Source: Streptomyces sp. NRRL S-337 | GTDB taxonomy: Bacteria; Actinomycetota; Actinomycetes; Streptomycetales; Streptomycetaceae | Assembly: GCF_000720175.1 (NCBI RefSeq) | Contig: NZ_JOIX01000028.1 | Span: 1 to 64,000 of the forward strand | Reading direction: 5' to 3' | DNA: 64,000 bases | Part shown: one piece after another, positions 14,741 to 22,220 of the stretch | Layout of the letters: every line of letters begins with the position of its first letter | How positions within the stretch are numbered: the stretch's first letter is position 1 | Notes under the pieces: generated by a model | The model's input: only the letters and a program-made list of their open reading frames with translations | Database searches by the model: none | What the model was told of the DNA's origin: nothing | Program-made: the position numbers and the translations under genes

Positions 14741-15470
14741 GGAACTCCTCCAGGTGGGCGTGTTCGCGGTGGTCGGAGTAGGGCTGCCGGCCGGTCAGGC
14801 CGACGGCCAGGTCCTCGCCGACCGAGTCGATGAGTGTCGGGCCGGGCGCGGCCCAGCTCCTGAACCGCCCGCCGATGGCGGTCTCCACCGCCGCACCGGC
14901 CGCCGCCGGGTCCATCCCGGTCGAGGTCAGGAACCATTCCAGCGCGAGCGCGCACTGGCCGTACCAGCCGCTCTCCGCACCGGTGCGGTCCAGTACCCGG
15001 GTCACCAGCCGCACCGCGGCCCGCTCCAGGTGCCAGCTGCGCTCCTCCGGGGTCGCACCCGGGGGCGGTGCCAACTCCTCGAAGCGGGCGGCGAGTTCCT
15101 CCAGCCAGGCCCGCCACTCCAGGAGGGCGGCGACGGCCCGGGCGGCGGTCTCGTCGGGGGTGGTCACCGAGACGGGGCCGCAGCACCAGCTGCCGACCAC
15201 TCCCCCGGCCGGGCCGACGGTCCAGTTCCACTCCCGGGCCCACAGTCCGTAGCGCTCCAGGAAGATCCGGTGGATATGGCCCTCGCACCAGCGCTCGCCC
15301 TGCCACCACCCGTCCATCCCGGACAGCACGGGCGGGACGTACTCCTTGATCAGGGCGGTGACGGTGGCCTCTTCCGCCGCGTCGAAGGCGAACGGGTTGC
15401 ACTGCGGGTCGAGTTCGGCCCAGGTCAGCGGGCGCGGCGGGGAATACGGCGCGGGCGGCTCGGCGGACGT
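14715..15470 (-). CDS. Uncharacterised Fic-partner protein; apparent ACG start
   Basis: 251 aa if translation begins at ACG 15470. The reading frame is strongly coding (RPLTWAELDPQCNPFAFDAA near the start) for 47 codons upstream of the first usable GTG (15329), and a stop lies 8 codons before the ACG. The ACG has GGGAG 6 nt upstream and is followed by TCCGCCGAG, exactly where an ATG would be expected, so one T-to-C change would explain it. The protein is Trp/Glu-rich and largely helical, with no signal or membrane helix and no family I recognise. It overlaps fic by 26 bp. It may regulate or be modified by Fic, by analogy to Fic partner pairs. Initiation could instead occur poorly at GTG 15329, giving 204 aa. 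Confidence 0.6.
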   Translation of the reverse strand, partial: TSAEPPAPYSPPRPLTWAELDPQCNPFAFDAAEEATVTALIKEYVPPVLSGMDGWWQGERWCEGHIHRIFLERYGLWAREWNWTVGPAGGVVGSWCCGPVSVTTPDETAARAVAALLEWRAWLEELAARFEELAPPPGATPEERSWHLERAAVRLVTRVLDRTGAESGWYGQCALALEWFLTSTGMDPAAAGAAVETAIGGRFRSWAAPGPTLIDSVGEDLAVGLTGRQPYSDHREHAHLEEFHDRRHTRH

Positions 15471-15508
15471 GGCGGGCTCCCGGGGCGGAGATCAGGACAG
15501 TTGACCGA

Positions 15509-16309
15509 TTATGCCCGGTCGTCCCGCATGCCCGCCTCCGCTTTTCCGTCCGGTGCGAGGGTGCGGGCGCGGAGCAGCACCATGCCGGTGTCACCGTAGT
15601 CGGGGCGGGTCGGGTCGGGGCCCACATGGGTGAGGACGAGCTCGTCGGTGCGGGGGCCGAAGACCTCACGGATGACGGTGGCGTCGACCGGGCAGCCGGG
15701 CCATGCGGGGGCGGTGCCGATGCGGTAGGTCGGCATGTTCTCCATGAAGGAGGCGACGAGGTGGCCGCCCGGGCGCACCGTGGCGATGTAGGTGCGGCAG
15801 AGCTGGGCGAATTCCTCGAAGTCCTCGGTGATGCTCTCGGCCACGAAGTTCATCGACGCCAGTTCGTAGGCGCCGGCCGGCAGGGTCCGGACGTCGTCGT
15901 GCAGTACGCGGACGCGGGCCAGGGCCTCGGTGGCGGTCGGGGGCAGTGCGGGGTCCAGCTCGCGGCAGAAGGCGTAGAAGGCCTGCCAGCTCTCGTCGGG
16001 GCCGTGGCTGAGCTGGCCGGTCAGGTAGGCGACGTTGGCCGCGCTGCGCTCGACCGCGTCCACCTGCCGGCTGGCGGCGCCGGCCAGCATCAGCGGGTAG
16101 AGGTTGGGGCCCGCGCCGAATTCCAGGGAGCGGGCGATGCTGCCGGGCGCGAACCGGCGGTAGAAGGCGGAGTGGTGCCGGATGACGGCCGCGTCGCAGG
16201 GGTGGATCTCGCGGTAGTTCTCCGCGAGGTAGTCCTGGACCGGCCAGTGGTCCCAGTCGGCGTCGTCGTTGCGGACCGGACCCGGCGGGTGTTCGGCGGG
16301 CTCTTTCAT
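15509..16309 (-). CDS. SAM-dependent methyltransferase (NNMT/PNMT/TEMT-like)
   Basis: 266 aa from ATG 16309, with GAGGG close upstream. The SAM-binding region reads ARSLEFGAGPNLYPLMLAGA (about residue 62), followed by an acidic strand VDAVERSAANVAYL. Near residue 165 a conserved-looking SMNFVAESITEDFEEF precedes TVRPGGHLVASFMENMPTY. This layout, with the GAGPNLYP motif, is that of the small-molecule N-methyltransferase group including NNMT, and of the actinomycete SCO2525-like proteins. The ATG overlaps the stop of the MFS gene (ATGA), so it is translationally coupled. It probably methylates the product of the upstream alpha-oxoamine synthase or something derived from it (inference from the operon). 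Confidence 0.75.
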   Translation of the reverse strand: MKEPAEHPPGPVRNDDADWDHWPVQDYLAENYREIHPCDAAVIRHHSAFYRRFAPGSIARSLEFGAGPNLYPLMLAGAASRQVDAVERSAANVAYLTGQLSHGPDESWQAFYAFCRELDPALPPTATEALARVRVLHDDVRTLPAGAYELASMNFVAESITEDFEEFAQLCRTYIATVRPGGHLVASFMENMPTYRIGTAPAWPGCPVDATVIREVFGPRTDELVLTHVGPDPTRPDYGDTGMVLLRARTLAPDGKAEAGMRDDRA

Positions 16310-17583
16310 GTGCCCTCTTTCGCGGTGCGGGGCGCACTGCCCCGGTCCACCGAGCGTACGCCCGGCACGTAGAGGAAGACCAAGGTGACGACGGCCCCGA
16401 GGACGCCGGCGCCGATGAGGGTCGCCCGGACGCCGGCGGCGGCCGCGACCGGCGCGGCCAGGGCGTAGGACAGCGGCAGCAGGGAGATCGACACGAACCA
16501 TTCGACGCTGGAGACCCGGCCGAGCAGGGCGCCCGGTACGAGCCGCTGCTTCGCGGTGGCCCAGGCGACCAGGCCGGCGGTCTCGAAGCCGTTGACGGCG
16601 GCGCAGGCGACCGCCAGTTGCCAGGAGTGGGTGGCCAGGCCGTACCCGGCGACGGCGAGCGTGGCCAGCGTCCAGGAGACGTACACGAAGGTGATGAACC
16701 TGCTCGGCACCCCGGTCTGGCCGACGGCCAGGGCGACCAGCACGGACGCCAGTCCGCCGCAGGTGAGCACCACGCCCAGGTCCGCGGCGGAGCCGTGCAG
16801 CCCGTTCTTGACCAGGTAGGGCAGCAGCACCTCGGCCGGGCCGAGGAAGAGCAGGTAGGCGAAGGTGGCGGAGACGAAGGTGGCCCAGAGCCAGCTGTTG
16901 GCCCGGACGTACGCCAGTCCGCTGAGCAGGTCGGCCCAGAGCGAGCCCCGGGCGCCGGACGGTGGCGGCTTGGGGCGGATGCACAGCAGACAGCCCACGG
17001 ACACGGCGAAGGTGAGCGCGTCGAACGCGAACGCCCCGCCGGTGCCGATGCCGGCGACCAGGATGCCGCCCAGCGCGGTACCGCCGATCTGGACGGCGGC
17101 CGGGCGGACGAACTGGTCGAGGGCGTTGGCCTGGACGAGTTCGGACTTCAGGACGAGGGTCGGCACGACGGCGTCGTACGCCGGGGGGAAGAATCCGGCG
17201 GCGCCGCCGTACACCATGACCACGACGATCAGCTGCCACAGCTCCAGGGCGCCGCCGAGGGCCAGGACGGCCAGCGTGAGCAGGCAGACGAAGCGGACGA
17301 GGTCACTGATCAGCATGGTGCGCCGGCGGTCGAAGCGGTCGCTGACCACGCCGCCGAGCAGCACCAGGGCGACCTGTGGCACGGCCCGTGCCACGCCGAC
17401 CGCGGACATCGCGCCGGGCGAGCCGGACAGCGTGTAGACCTGCCAGGCCAGGGCGACGAGCAGCACCCCGTCGCCCACCAGTGAGATGCTCATCCCGATC
17501 CACAGGACCCGGAAGTCGCGGTGGGCGAGCGGGGTGAGCAGCCGTACCCGGCGGGCCCGGCCCGCATCCTCCATGACGCGCAT
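16306..17583 (-). CDS. MFS transporter (drug/metabolite exporter type)
   Basis: 425 aa from ATG 17583, which follows the TGA of the upstream gene directly (TGAATG); GAGGA lies about 6 nt upstream. Eleven to twelve membrane helices are visible, with the MFS loop 2-3 signature GGVVSDRFDRRRTM at about residue 80. The sequence resembles the MFS_3/EntS-type exporters of actinomycetes. The position between an alpha-oxoamine synthase and a methyltransferase suggests export of the molecule they make. Importer function cannot be excluded from sequence. Confidence 0.85.
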   Translation of the reverse strand: MRVMEDAGRARRVRLLTPLAHRDFRVLWIGMSISLVGDGVLLVALAWQVYTLSGSPGAMSAVGVARAVPQVALVLLGGVVSDRFDRRRTMLISDLVRFVCLLTLAVLALGGALELWQLIVVVMVYGGAAGFFPPAYDAVVPTLVLKSELVQANALDQFVRPAAVQIGGTALGGILVAGIGTGGAFAFDALTFAVSVGCLLCIRPKPPPSGARGSLWADLLSGLAYVRANSWLWATFVSATFAYLLFLGPAEVLLPYLVKNGLHGSAADLGVVLTCGGLASVLVALAVGQTGVPSRFITFVYVSWTLATLAVAGYGLATHSWQLAVACAAVNGFETAGLVAWATAKQRLVPGALLGRVSSVEWFVSISLLPLSYALAAPVAAAAGVRATLIGAGVLGAVVTLVFLYVPGVRSVDRGSAPRTAKEGT

Positions 17584-20500
17584 TCAGGTCCTCTGCCGGA
17601 GGTCGAACCGCTCGGCCAGGGCGGAGATCGTCTCGTTGAGCCGGCCGATGTCGTCGTCGGTGTTCGCGGCGGTGACCTGGATGCGGATGCCCACCCGGTT
17701 GCGCGGGACGAGGGGGTACGCCGCCAGCGTCACGTAGATGCCGCGGTCCCACATGAACCGGCCGACGTCGCCCAGGTCGGAGTCGCGGGCGAGGGGGAGC
17801 TCGATGATGGGCAGTCCGCTTTCGTTGGGGGTCTCGATGCCCAGCAGGTAGAGGTGGTCCAGGATGCGGGCGGTCTTGCGGTGCAGGGCGGCCCGGACGG
17901 TGTCCCCGCGCCGGTCGTTGACGTCGAGGCCGGCGAGCGCGGTGGCGAGCGACGCCGTGGGGGACGGCCCGGAGTACAGGTACGGCGCGGCGGCGACCTT
18001 GAGGTGGTTCTTCAGCCACGTCGGCAGGGCCAGGAACGCCAGCAGCGAGGAGTACGCCTTGGAGAAGCCGCCGACCAGGACGATGCCGTCGTAGGTCTCG
18101 CCGAGGTGCCGCACGATGCAGTTGCCGCGGCTGCCGTACGGGGAGGTCTCGCCGGTGCCGCGCTCGCCGATGACGCCGAACCCGTGCGCGTCGTCGATGT
18201 AGAGCAGGGCGTCCCGCTGCCGGCAGATGCCCGCGAGCAGGGGCAGGTCGGGGAGATTTCCGGTCATGCTGTCGACGCCGTCCAGGCACACCAGGCGGGA
18301 GGCTCCGCGCGGCGCCGAGCGCAGCAGGACCTCGAGTTCGTCCGGCCGGTCGGCGTGGAAGCGCTGCACCGTGGCGCCCTGGCCCCGGGCCACCAGGCAT
18401 CCGTCGTAGACCGTGCGGTGGGCGCGGGCCTCGACGAAGATGTGTCCCTCGCCGGCCAGTACCGGTATCACGGAGGCGTGGATGAGGGTGATGGTGGGGA
18501 GCAGCAGGCTGTCCTGGGCGTGGAGCAGCGCGGTGAGCCGGTCCTCGATGTCGGGGTAGAGCCGGGGGTTGCCGATCAGCCGTGACCAGCTGGGGTGGGT
18601 GCCCCAGCGCCGGACCTGCGGTTCGATGGCGGCCATGATCTCGGGGTCGAGGTCGAAGCCCAGGTAGTTGCAGGAGGCGAAGTCGATGAGCCAGTGGTCG
18701 CCGCTGCGCAGGTGCCGGCCGTCCACCTCGTCGATGACCGCGTCGCACATGGGGTTGGTCTGTCTCAGGCGTTCGAGCTCGCCCCACCGCGGATCGCGTC
18801 GTGCTCCGCCGGTTGTCCTCAGTGCCTTGTGCACGTGGTCCTCCTCCGCCCCGGACCGGCGGGTACCGGTGCGCTGTGGGTCTGAGGGTGCGGTGGTCCG
18901 GCGGGATACCGGGCTGGTCGCCGCGCTGCCGGCCAGGACCGGGGCCCGGCGCTCGGCCGTGCTCCGCAGCAGCTCTTCCGCCTGGTCCACCGTCATCGGG
19001 CGGGCGAACAGATAGCCCTGCCCGTACCGGCACCCCATGGTCAGGAGCCGGTCCCGTTGCACGTCCTCTTCGATGCCTTCGGCGATGACCTGCAGACCGA
19101 GCGTGTCGGCGATGCGCACAATACCCTCGACCAGGGCGACTTGTTGGGTATCGACGCCTATGTCGTCGATGAACGATTTGTCGACCTTCAGCAGGTCGAT
19201 GGGGAATTCCCGGAGATAGCTGAGCGACGAGAAGCCGGTGCCGAAGTCGTCGATCGCCATGCGCACGCCGAGATCCTTGAGCGCCCCCATCACGGCGCGG
19301 ATCTGCTCGTCGGAGTGCATCAGGACGGTCTCGGTCAGCTCCAGTACGAGGGAGCCGTGGGCCACTCCGGTGGCGTCGAGGACGGCACGGACCTCGTCGA
19401 GGAAGCCGGGGTCGCGGAACTGCCGGGCGGAGACGTTCACGTTGATGTGCAGCGGGTCCGGCCGGGGCAGCTCGCGCTGCCAGCGGGCGAGGTTGGCGGT
19501 GGCCTGCTGGAGCACCCAGGCGCCGAGCGGCATGATGTGCCCGGTCTCCTCGGCGAGCGCGATGAACTGATGGGGCGTCACCGAGCCGCGCCGGGCGTGC
19601 GGCCAGCGGGCCAGCGCCTCGAAGCCGGCGAGCGCGCCGGTCGCGATCTCCACGATGGGCTGGTAGCGGACGTCGAACGCCTCCGCGTCCAGCGCGCCCT
19701 CCAGCCGGGACCGGAGTTCGTGCCGTTCGAGCATGCCGGTGTGCAGCCCCGCCTGGTAGCGGCGCCACTGCCGCTTGCCGGCCGTTTTCGCCGCGTACAG
19801 GGCCAGGTCGGCGTGGCCGAGCAACTCCTCGGCGTCGGCGCTGTCCAGGGCGGTGGCGATGCCCACGCTGGCGGAGGTGCTGACCATCTGCGCGGAGAGC
19901 CGGAAGGGCTGGTTGAGGTTCCGTACGACCTGTTCACCGAGCGCTTCGGCGTCGGCGGGCTCGCGCACGCCTTCCATGAGCACGCCGAACTCGTCGCCGC
20001 CCAGGCGCGCCGCGGTGTCGCTGGCCCGCATCGTTCCGGTCAGCCGTCGTGCCACCGCGATCAGCAGTGCGTCGCCGACGGAGTGGCCGCTGGTGTCGTT
20101 GACGACCTTGAAGTCGTCGAGGTCGATGAAGAGGACGCAGGGGACGGTGCCGTCGCGGCGGCCGCGCAGCAGGGCGCGCTCGATCCGCTCCAGGAGGAGC
20201 AGCCGGTTGGGCAGGCCGGTGAGCGCGTCGTGGAAGGCGCGGTGGGTGAGTTCGCGTTCGAGTTTGCGCTGCTCGGTCACGTCCCGCAGGGTCAGGACCA
20301 GGCCGTGGACGGTCTGGTCGTGCCGCAGGTTGCTGCACCGGGCCTCGACGTCGATGCGGGCGCCGTCACTGTGCAGGACCTGCCAGTCGTCGCGGCTGTC
20401 CTGGCAGTCGCCGTCGCGCATCCGGGCCAGGGCGCGCAGGGCGCGTTCGCCGTCCTGTTCGGCCATGAGGTCGGCGAGGCGCACTCCGTTGAGCGGGGTG

Positions 20501-22062
20501 CGGCCGAACATGCCCTCCGCGGAGGGGCTGGCGTAGCGGATGGTGTTGTCGTCGTCGAGGATGAGGATGACGTCCGAGGTGTTGTGCACCAGGGTGCGGA
20601 AGTACGCCTCGCTGTTGCGCCGGTTGATCTCCTGGCCGAGCGCCACGCGCTCCATCGCCAGGGCCGCCTGCGCGGCGAGGGTCTCGAAGGAGCCCCACCG
20701 TTCGGCCAGGCTCTTCTCGGTGCCGGCGACGATCAGGGCACCGATCAGGGAGTCCCCGGCGGGGCCGTTGCTGACGGCCAGTGGGCAGAGCAGCGCGCTG
20801 GGCAAGGGGGCGAGTTCCGCGGCGGCCTCCGGGCCGAGGTCGGCGACGCGCACGATCTGGGTCTCGCGGGCGAGGAGCCGGGGGCGCCAGGAGTCGGCCG
20901 ACTCGTCCTGCCAGTCGACGGTCCAGGTGTGCGGCTGTGCGGCGGAGGGCACGGTGTGCAGCCGGGTCTCGCCGGGGGTGAGGGTCAGCAGGGCGACCTC
21001 GTAGCCCACCCCGGGGCCGAAGAGCGGTCCGGCCGCCCGGCGGATCGAGTGGGCGATCTCCTCGACGCCGGACGTGGACACCAGCGTGGCGGCCGCCACC
21101 CGCAGGCCGCGTTCCCGGGTCACGGCCCTCAGGTGCACCACGACCAGCCCCGACAGCCGGGCGAACACGAGCAGGAAGAGCACGGCCGAGAACACCGCGA
21201 TCACGGGCACGTCCTGCAGGTCGCCACGGACGGCCTCCTGGATGAGCAGCACGGGCGCGATGAGCGAGGCCAGCGCGAGCACGGCGAGCCGCCGGGGGTG
21301 GATACCCGCCTGGCGTACGGGGGTGCGCTCGGTCAGTTCCACCATCGACGGGTGCAGTGCGGCCAGACCCCAGGCGGTGAAGAAGACCACCCAGCCCAGG
21401 TCTATCGGCGTGCCGACCTGCCAGACCCCTTTGAGCTGGAGGAGCCCGTACAGGACGTCGGAGAAGAGGATGCCGAAGGTGCCGAGGGTGAGGAACTGGA
21501 CGGCCCGGGTCCGGGCGGAGCCGGGTGTCAGCAGCCGGGCGAGCATCGCCAGCATCAGCACGTCACCCAGCGGATAGGCGATCGAGATGGTCCGCTGGAC
21601 CCACGTCATGTCGGGGGCCGTGGTGTACGGGTTGATCAGGTAGTCCCAGGAGAGCAGGGCCAGGCCGGACGTGAGGATCATCGCGTCCAGCAGGCTCGCC
21701 ACGTCGCGGCCGGTCCGGCGGTAGCGGATGAAGCCCAGCAGCCCGGCGGCGAACAGGGGGTAGGTCGCCAGGTAGAAGACGTCGGCGAGGGAGGGGAACG
21801 GGTTGTCCTGGTGCAGGAAGGTGTTGAGCACGTTGTACGTGGTGTCGCCGGCGCCGAAGGCGAGGTTCGCGGCGGCGAGCACCAGCCAGGGCCAGGCGTG
21901 GGCCGGCCGGTGCATGCGGATCCCGGCGATGATGGCCCACACGCTGCCGAGGACGATGGCGGCCCAGGTGACGGTGTGTGCGGAGGGCACCGTCAGGTAG
22001 ATCACGGTGGGCGGGATCACGAGGATGACGTACGCGGCCATCAGGCGGTGTATGCGGCTCAA
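17584..22062 (-). CDS. Fused membrane GAF-PAS-GGDEF-EAL protein and alpha-oxoamine synthase
   Basis: 1492 aa from TTG 22062 (GGAGGAGG 9 nt upstream; an alternative TTG lies at 22116). About ten membrane helices (residues 1-325), a GAF-like region (340-480) and a PAS domain (500-615). The GGDEF domain has intact GGDEF at 688-692 and the RxxD feedback site RASD at 679-682. The EAL domain has EAL at 815-817 plus DDFGTG and AEGIE. Then a Pro/Arg/Thr linker and, without any stop, a full fold-type I PLP enzyme (1077-1492) with DDAHGFG and the Schiff-base lysine in GGFSKAYSS (K1335). The last part is family to CqsA, BioF and KBL, which join an amino acid to an acyl-CoA. Both c-di-GMP halves look catalytically competent. 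A strong internal start (18834) may also yield the 416-aa synthase alone. First gene of the operon. Confidence 0.85.
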   Translation of the reverse strand: MSRIHRLMAAYVILVIPPTVIYLTVPSAHTVTWAAIVLGSVWAIIAGIRMHRPAHAWPWLVLAAANLAFGAGDTTYNVLNTFLHQDNPFPSLADVFYLATYPLFAAGLLGFIRYRRTGRDVASLLDAMILTSGLALLSWDYLINPYTTAPDMTWVQRTISIAYPLGDVLMLAMLARLLTPGSARTRAVQFLTLGTFGILFSDVLYGLLQLKGVWQVGTPIDLGWVVFFTAWGLAALHPSMVELTERTPVRQAGIHPRRLAVLALASLIAPVLLIQEAVRGDLQDVPVIAVFSAVLFLLVFARLSGLVVVHLRAVTRERGLRVAAATLVSTSGVEEIAHSIRRAAGPLFGPGVGYEVALLTLTPGETRLHTVPSAAQPHTWTVDWQDESADSWRPRLLARETQIVRVADLGPEAAAELAPLPSALLCPLAVSNGPAGDSLIGALIVAGTEKSLAERWGSFETLAAQAALAMERVALGQEINRRNSEAYFRTLVHNTSDVILILDDDNTIRYASPSAEGMFGRTPLNGVRLADLMAEQDGERALRALARMRDGDCQDSRDDWQVLHSDGARIDVEARCSNLRHDQTVHGLVLTLRDVTEQRKLERELTHRAFHDALTGLPNRLLLLERIERALLRGRRDGTVPCVLFIDLDDFKVVNDTSGHSVGDALLIAVARRLTGTMRASDTAARLGGDEFGVLMEGVREPADAEALGEQVVRNLNQPFRLSAQMVSTSASVGIATALDSADAEELLGHADLALYAAKTAGKRQWRRYQAGLHTGMLERHELRSRLEGALDAEAFDVRYQPIVEIATGALAGFEALARWPHARRGSVTPHQFIALAEETGHIMPLGAWVLQQATANLARWQRELPRPDPLHINVNVSARQFRDPGFLDEVRAVLDATGVAHGSLVLELTETVLMHSDEQIRAVMGALKDLGVRMAIDDFGTGFSSLSYLREFPIDLLKVDKSFIDDIGVDTQQVALVEGIVRIADTLGLQVIAEGIEEDVQRDRLLTMGCRYGQGYLFARPMTVDQAEELLRSTAERRAPVLAGSAATSPVSRRTTAPSDPQRTGTRRSGAEEDHVHKALRTTGGARRDPRWGELERLRQTNPMCDAVIDEVDGRHLRSGDHWLIDFASCNYLGFDLDPEIMAAIEPQVRRWGTHPSWSRLIGNPRLYPDIEDRLTALLHAQDSLLLPTITLIHASVIPVLAGEGHIFVEARAHRTVYDGCLVARGQGATVQRFHADRPDELEVLLRSAPRGASRLVCLDGVDSMTGNLPDLPLLAGICRQRDALLYIDDAHGFGVIGERGTGETSPYGSRGNCIVRHLGETYDGIVLVGGFSKAYSSLLAFLALPTWLKNHLKVAAAPYLYSGPSPTASLATALAGLDVNDRRGDTVRAALHRKTARILDHLYLLGIETPNESGLPIIELPLARDSDLGDVGRFMWDRGIYVTLAAYPLVPRNRVGIRIQVTAANTDDDIGRLNETISALAERFDLRQRT
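18832..18847 (-). promoter_or_regulatory. Internal ribosome site and GTG start inside the fused gene
   Basis: Minus-strand GGAGGAGG (18847-18840), a 5-nt spacer ACCAC, then GTG (18834-18832), in frame with both the upstream EAL part and the downstream synthase. From here the alpha-oxoamine synthase would be 416 aa, the family's usual length, with its catalytic lysine at residue 259. No stop codon separates it from the EAL domain, so fused and free enzyme could both be made. Confidence 0.65.
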
Positions 22063-22175
22063 AGCGAACCGCCTCCTCCCGTGACCGGACGGACGCCAAC
22101 CGTCCTGCGCGGTCAACCTGAACGCTTTTTGATACTATGTCCGCTTTTCCGTATATGCATGACGGCATGGGTCAT

Positions 22176-22187
22176 TGGCATATGCCA
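22176..22187. repeat. Perfect 12-bp palindrome TGGCATATGCCA
   Basis: It lies about 115 bp upstream of the start of the fused GGDEF-EAL/synthase gene, in an unusually AT-rich stretch (22120-22190). Both flanking genes are on the minus strand, so this is the promoter region of the fused gene. It may be an operator; no regulator is assigned. Confidence 0.4.
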
Positions 22188-22220
22188 CAGGCATGGACAG
22201 GGAGGTGCCGGGTGGTCACG

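Noticed and set aside
14009..15470. Classical type II toxin-antitoxin module
   Set aside because: The Fic partner is about 250 aa, larger than typical antitoxins, and shows no DNA-binding or inhibitory-helix motif; overlap alone is not enough.
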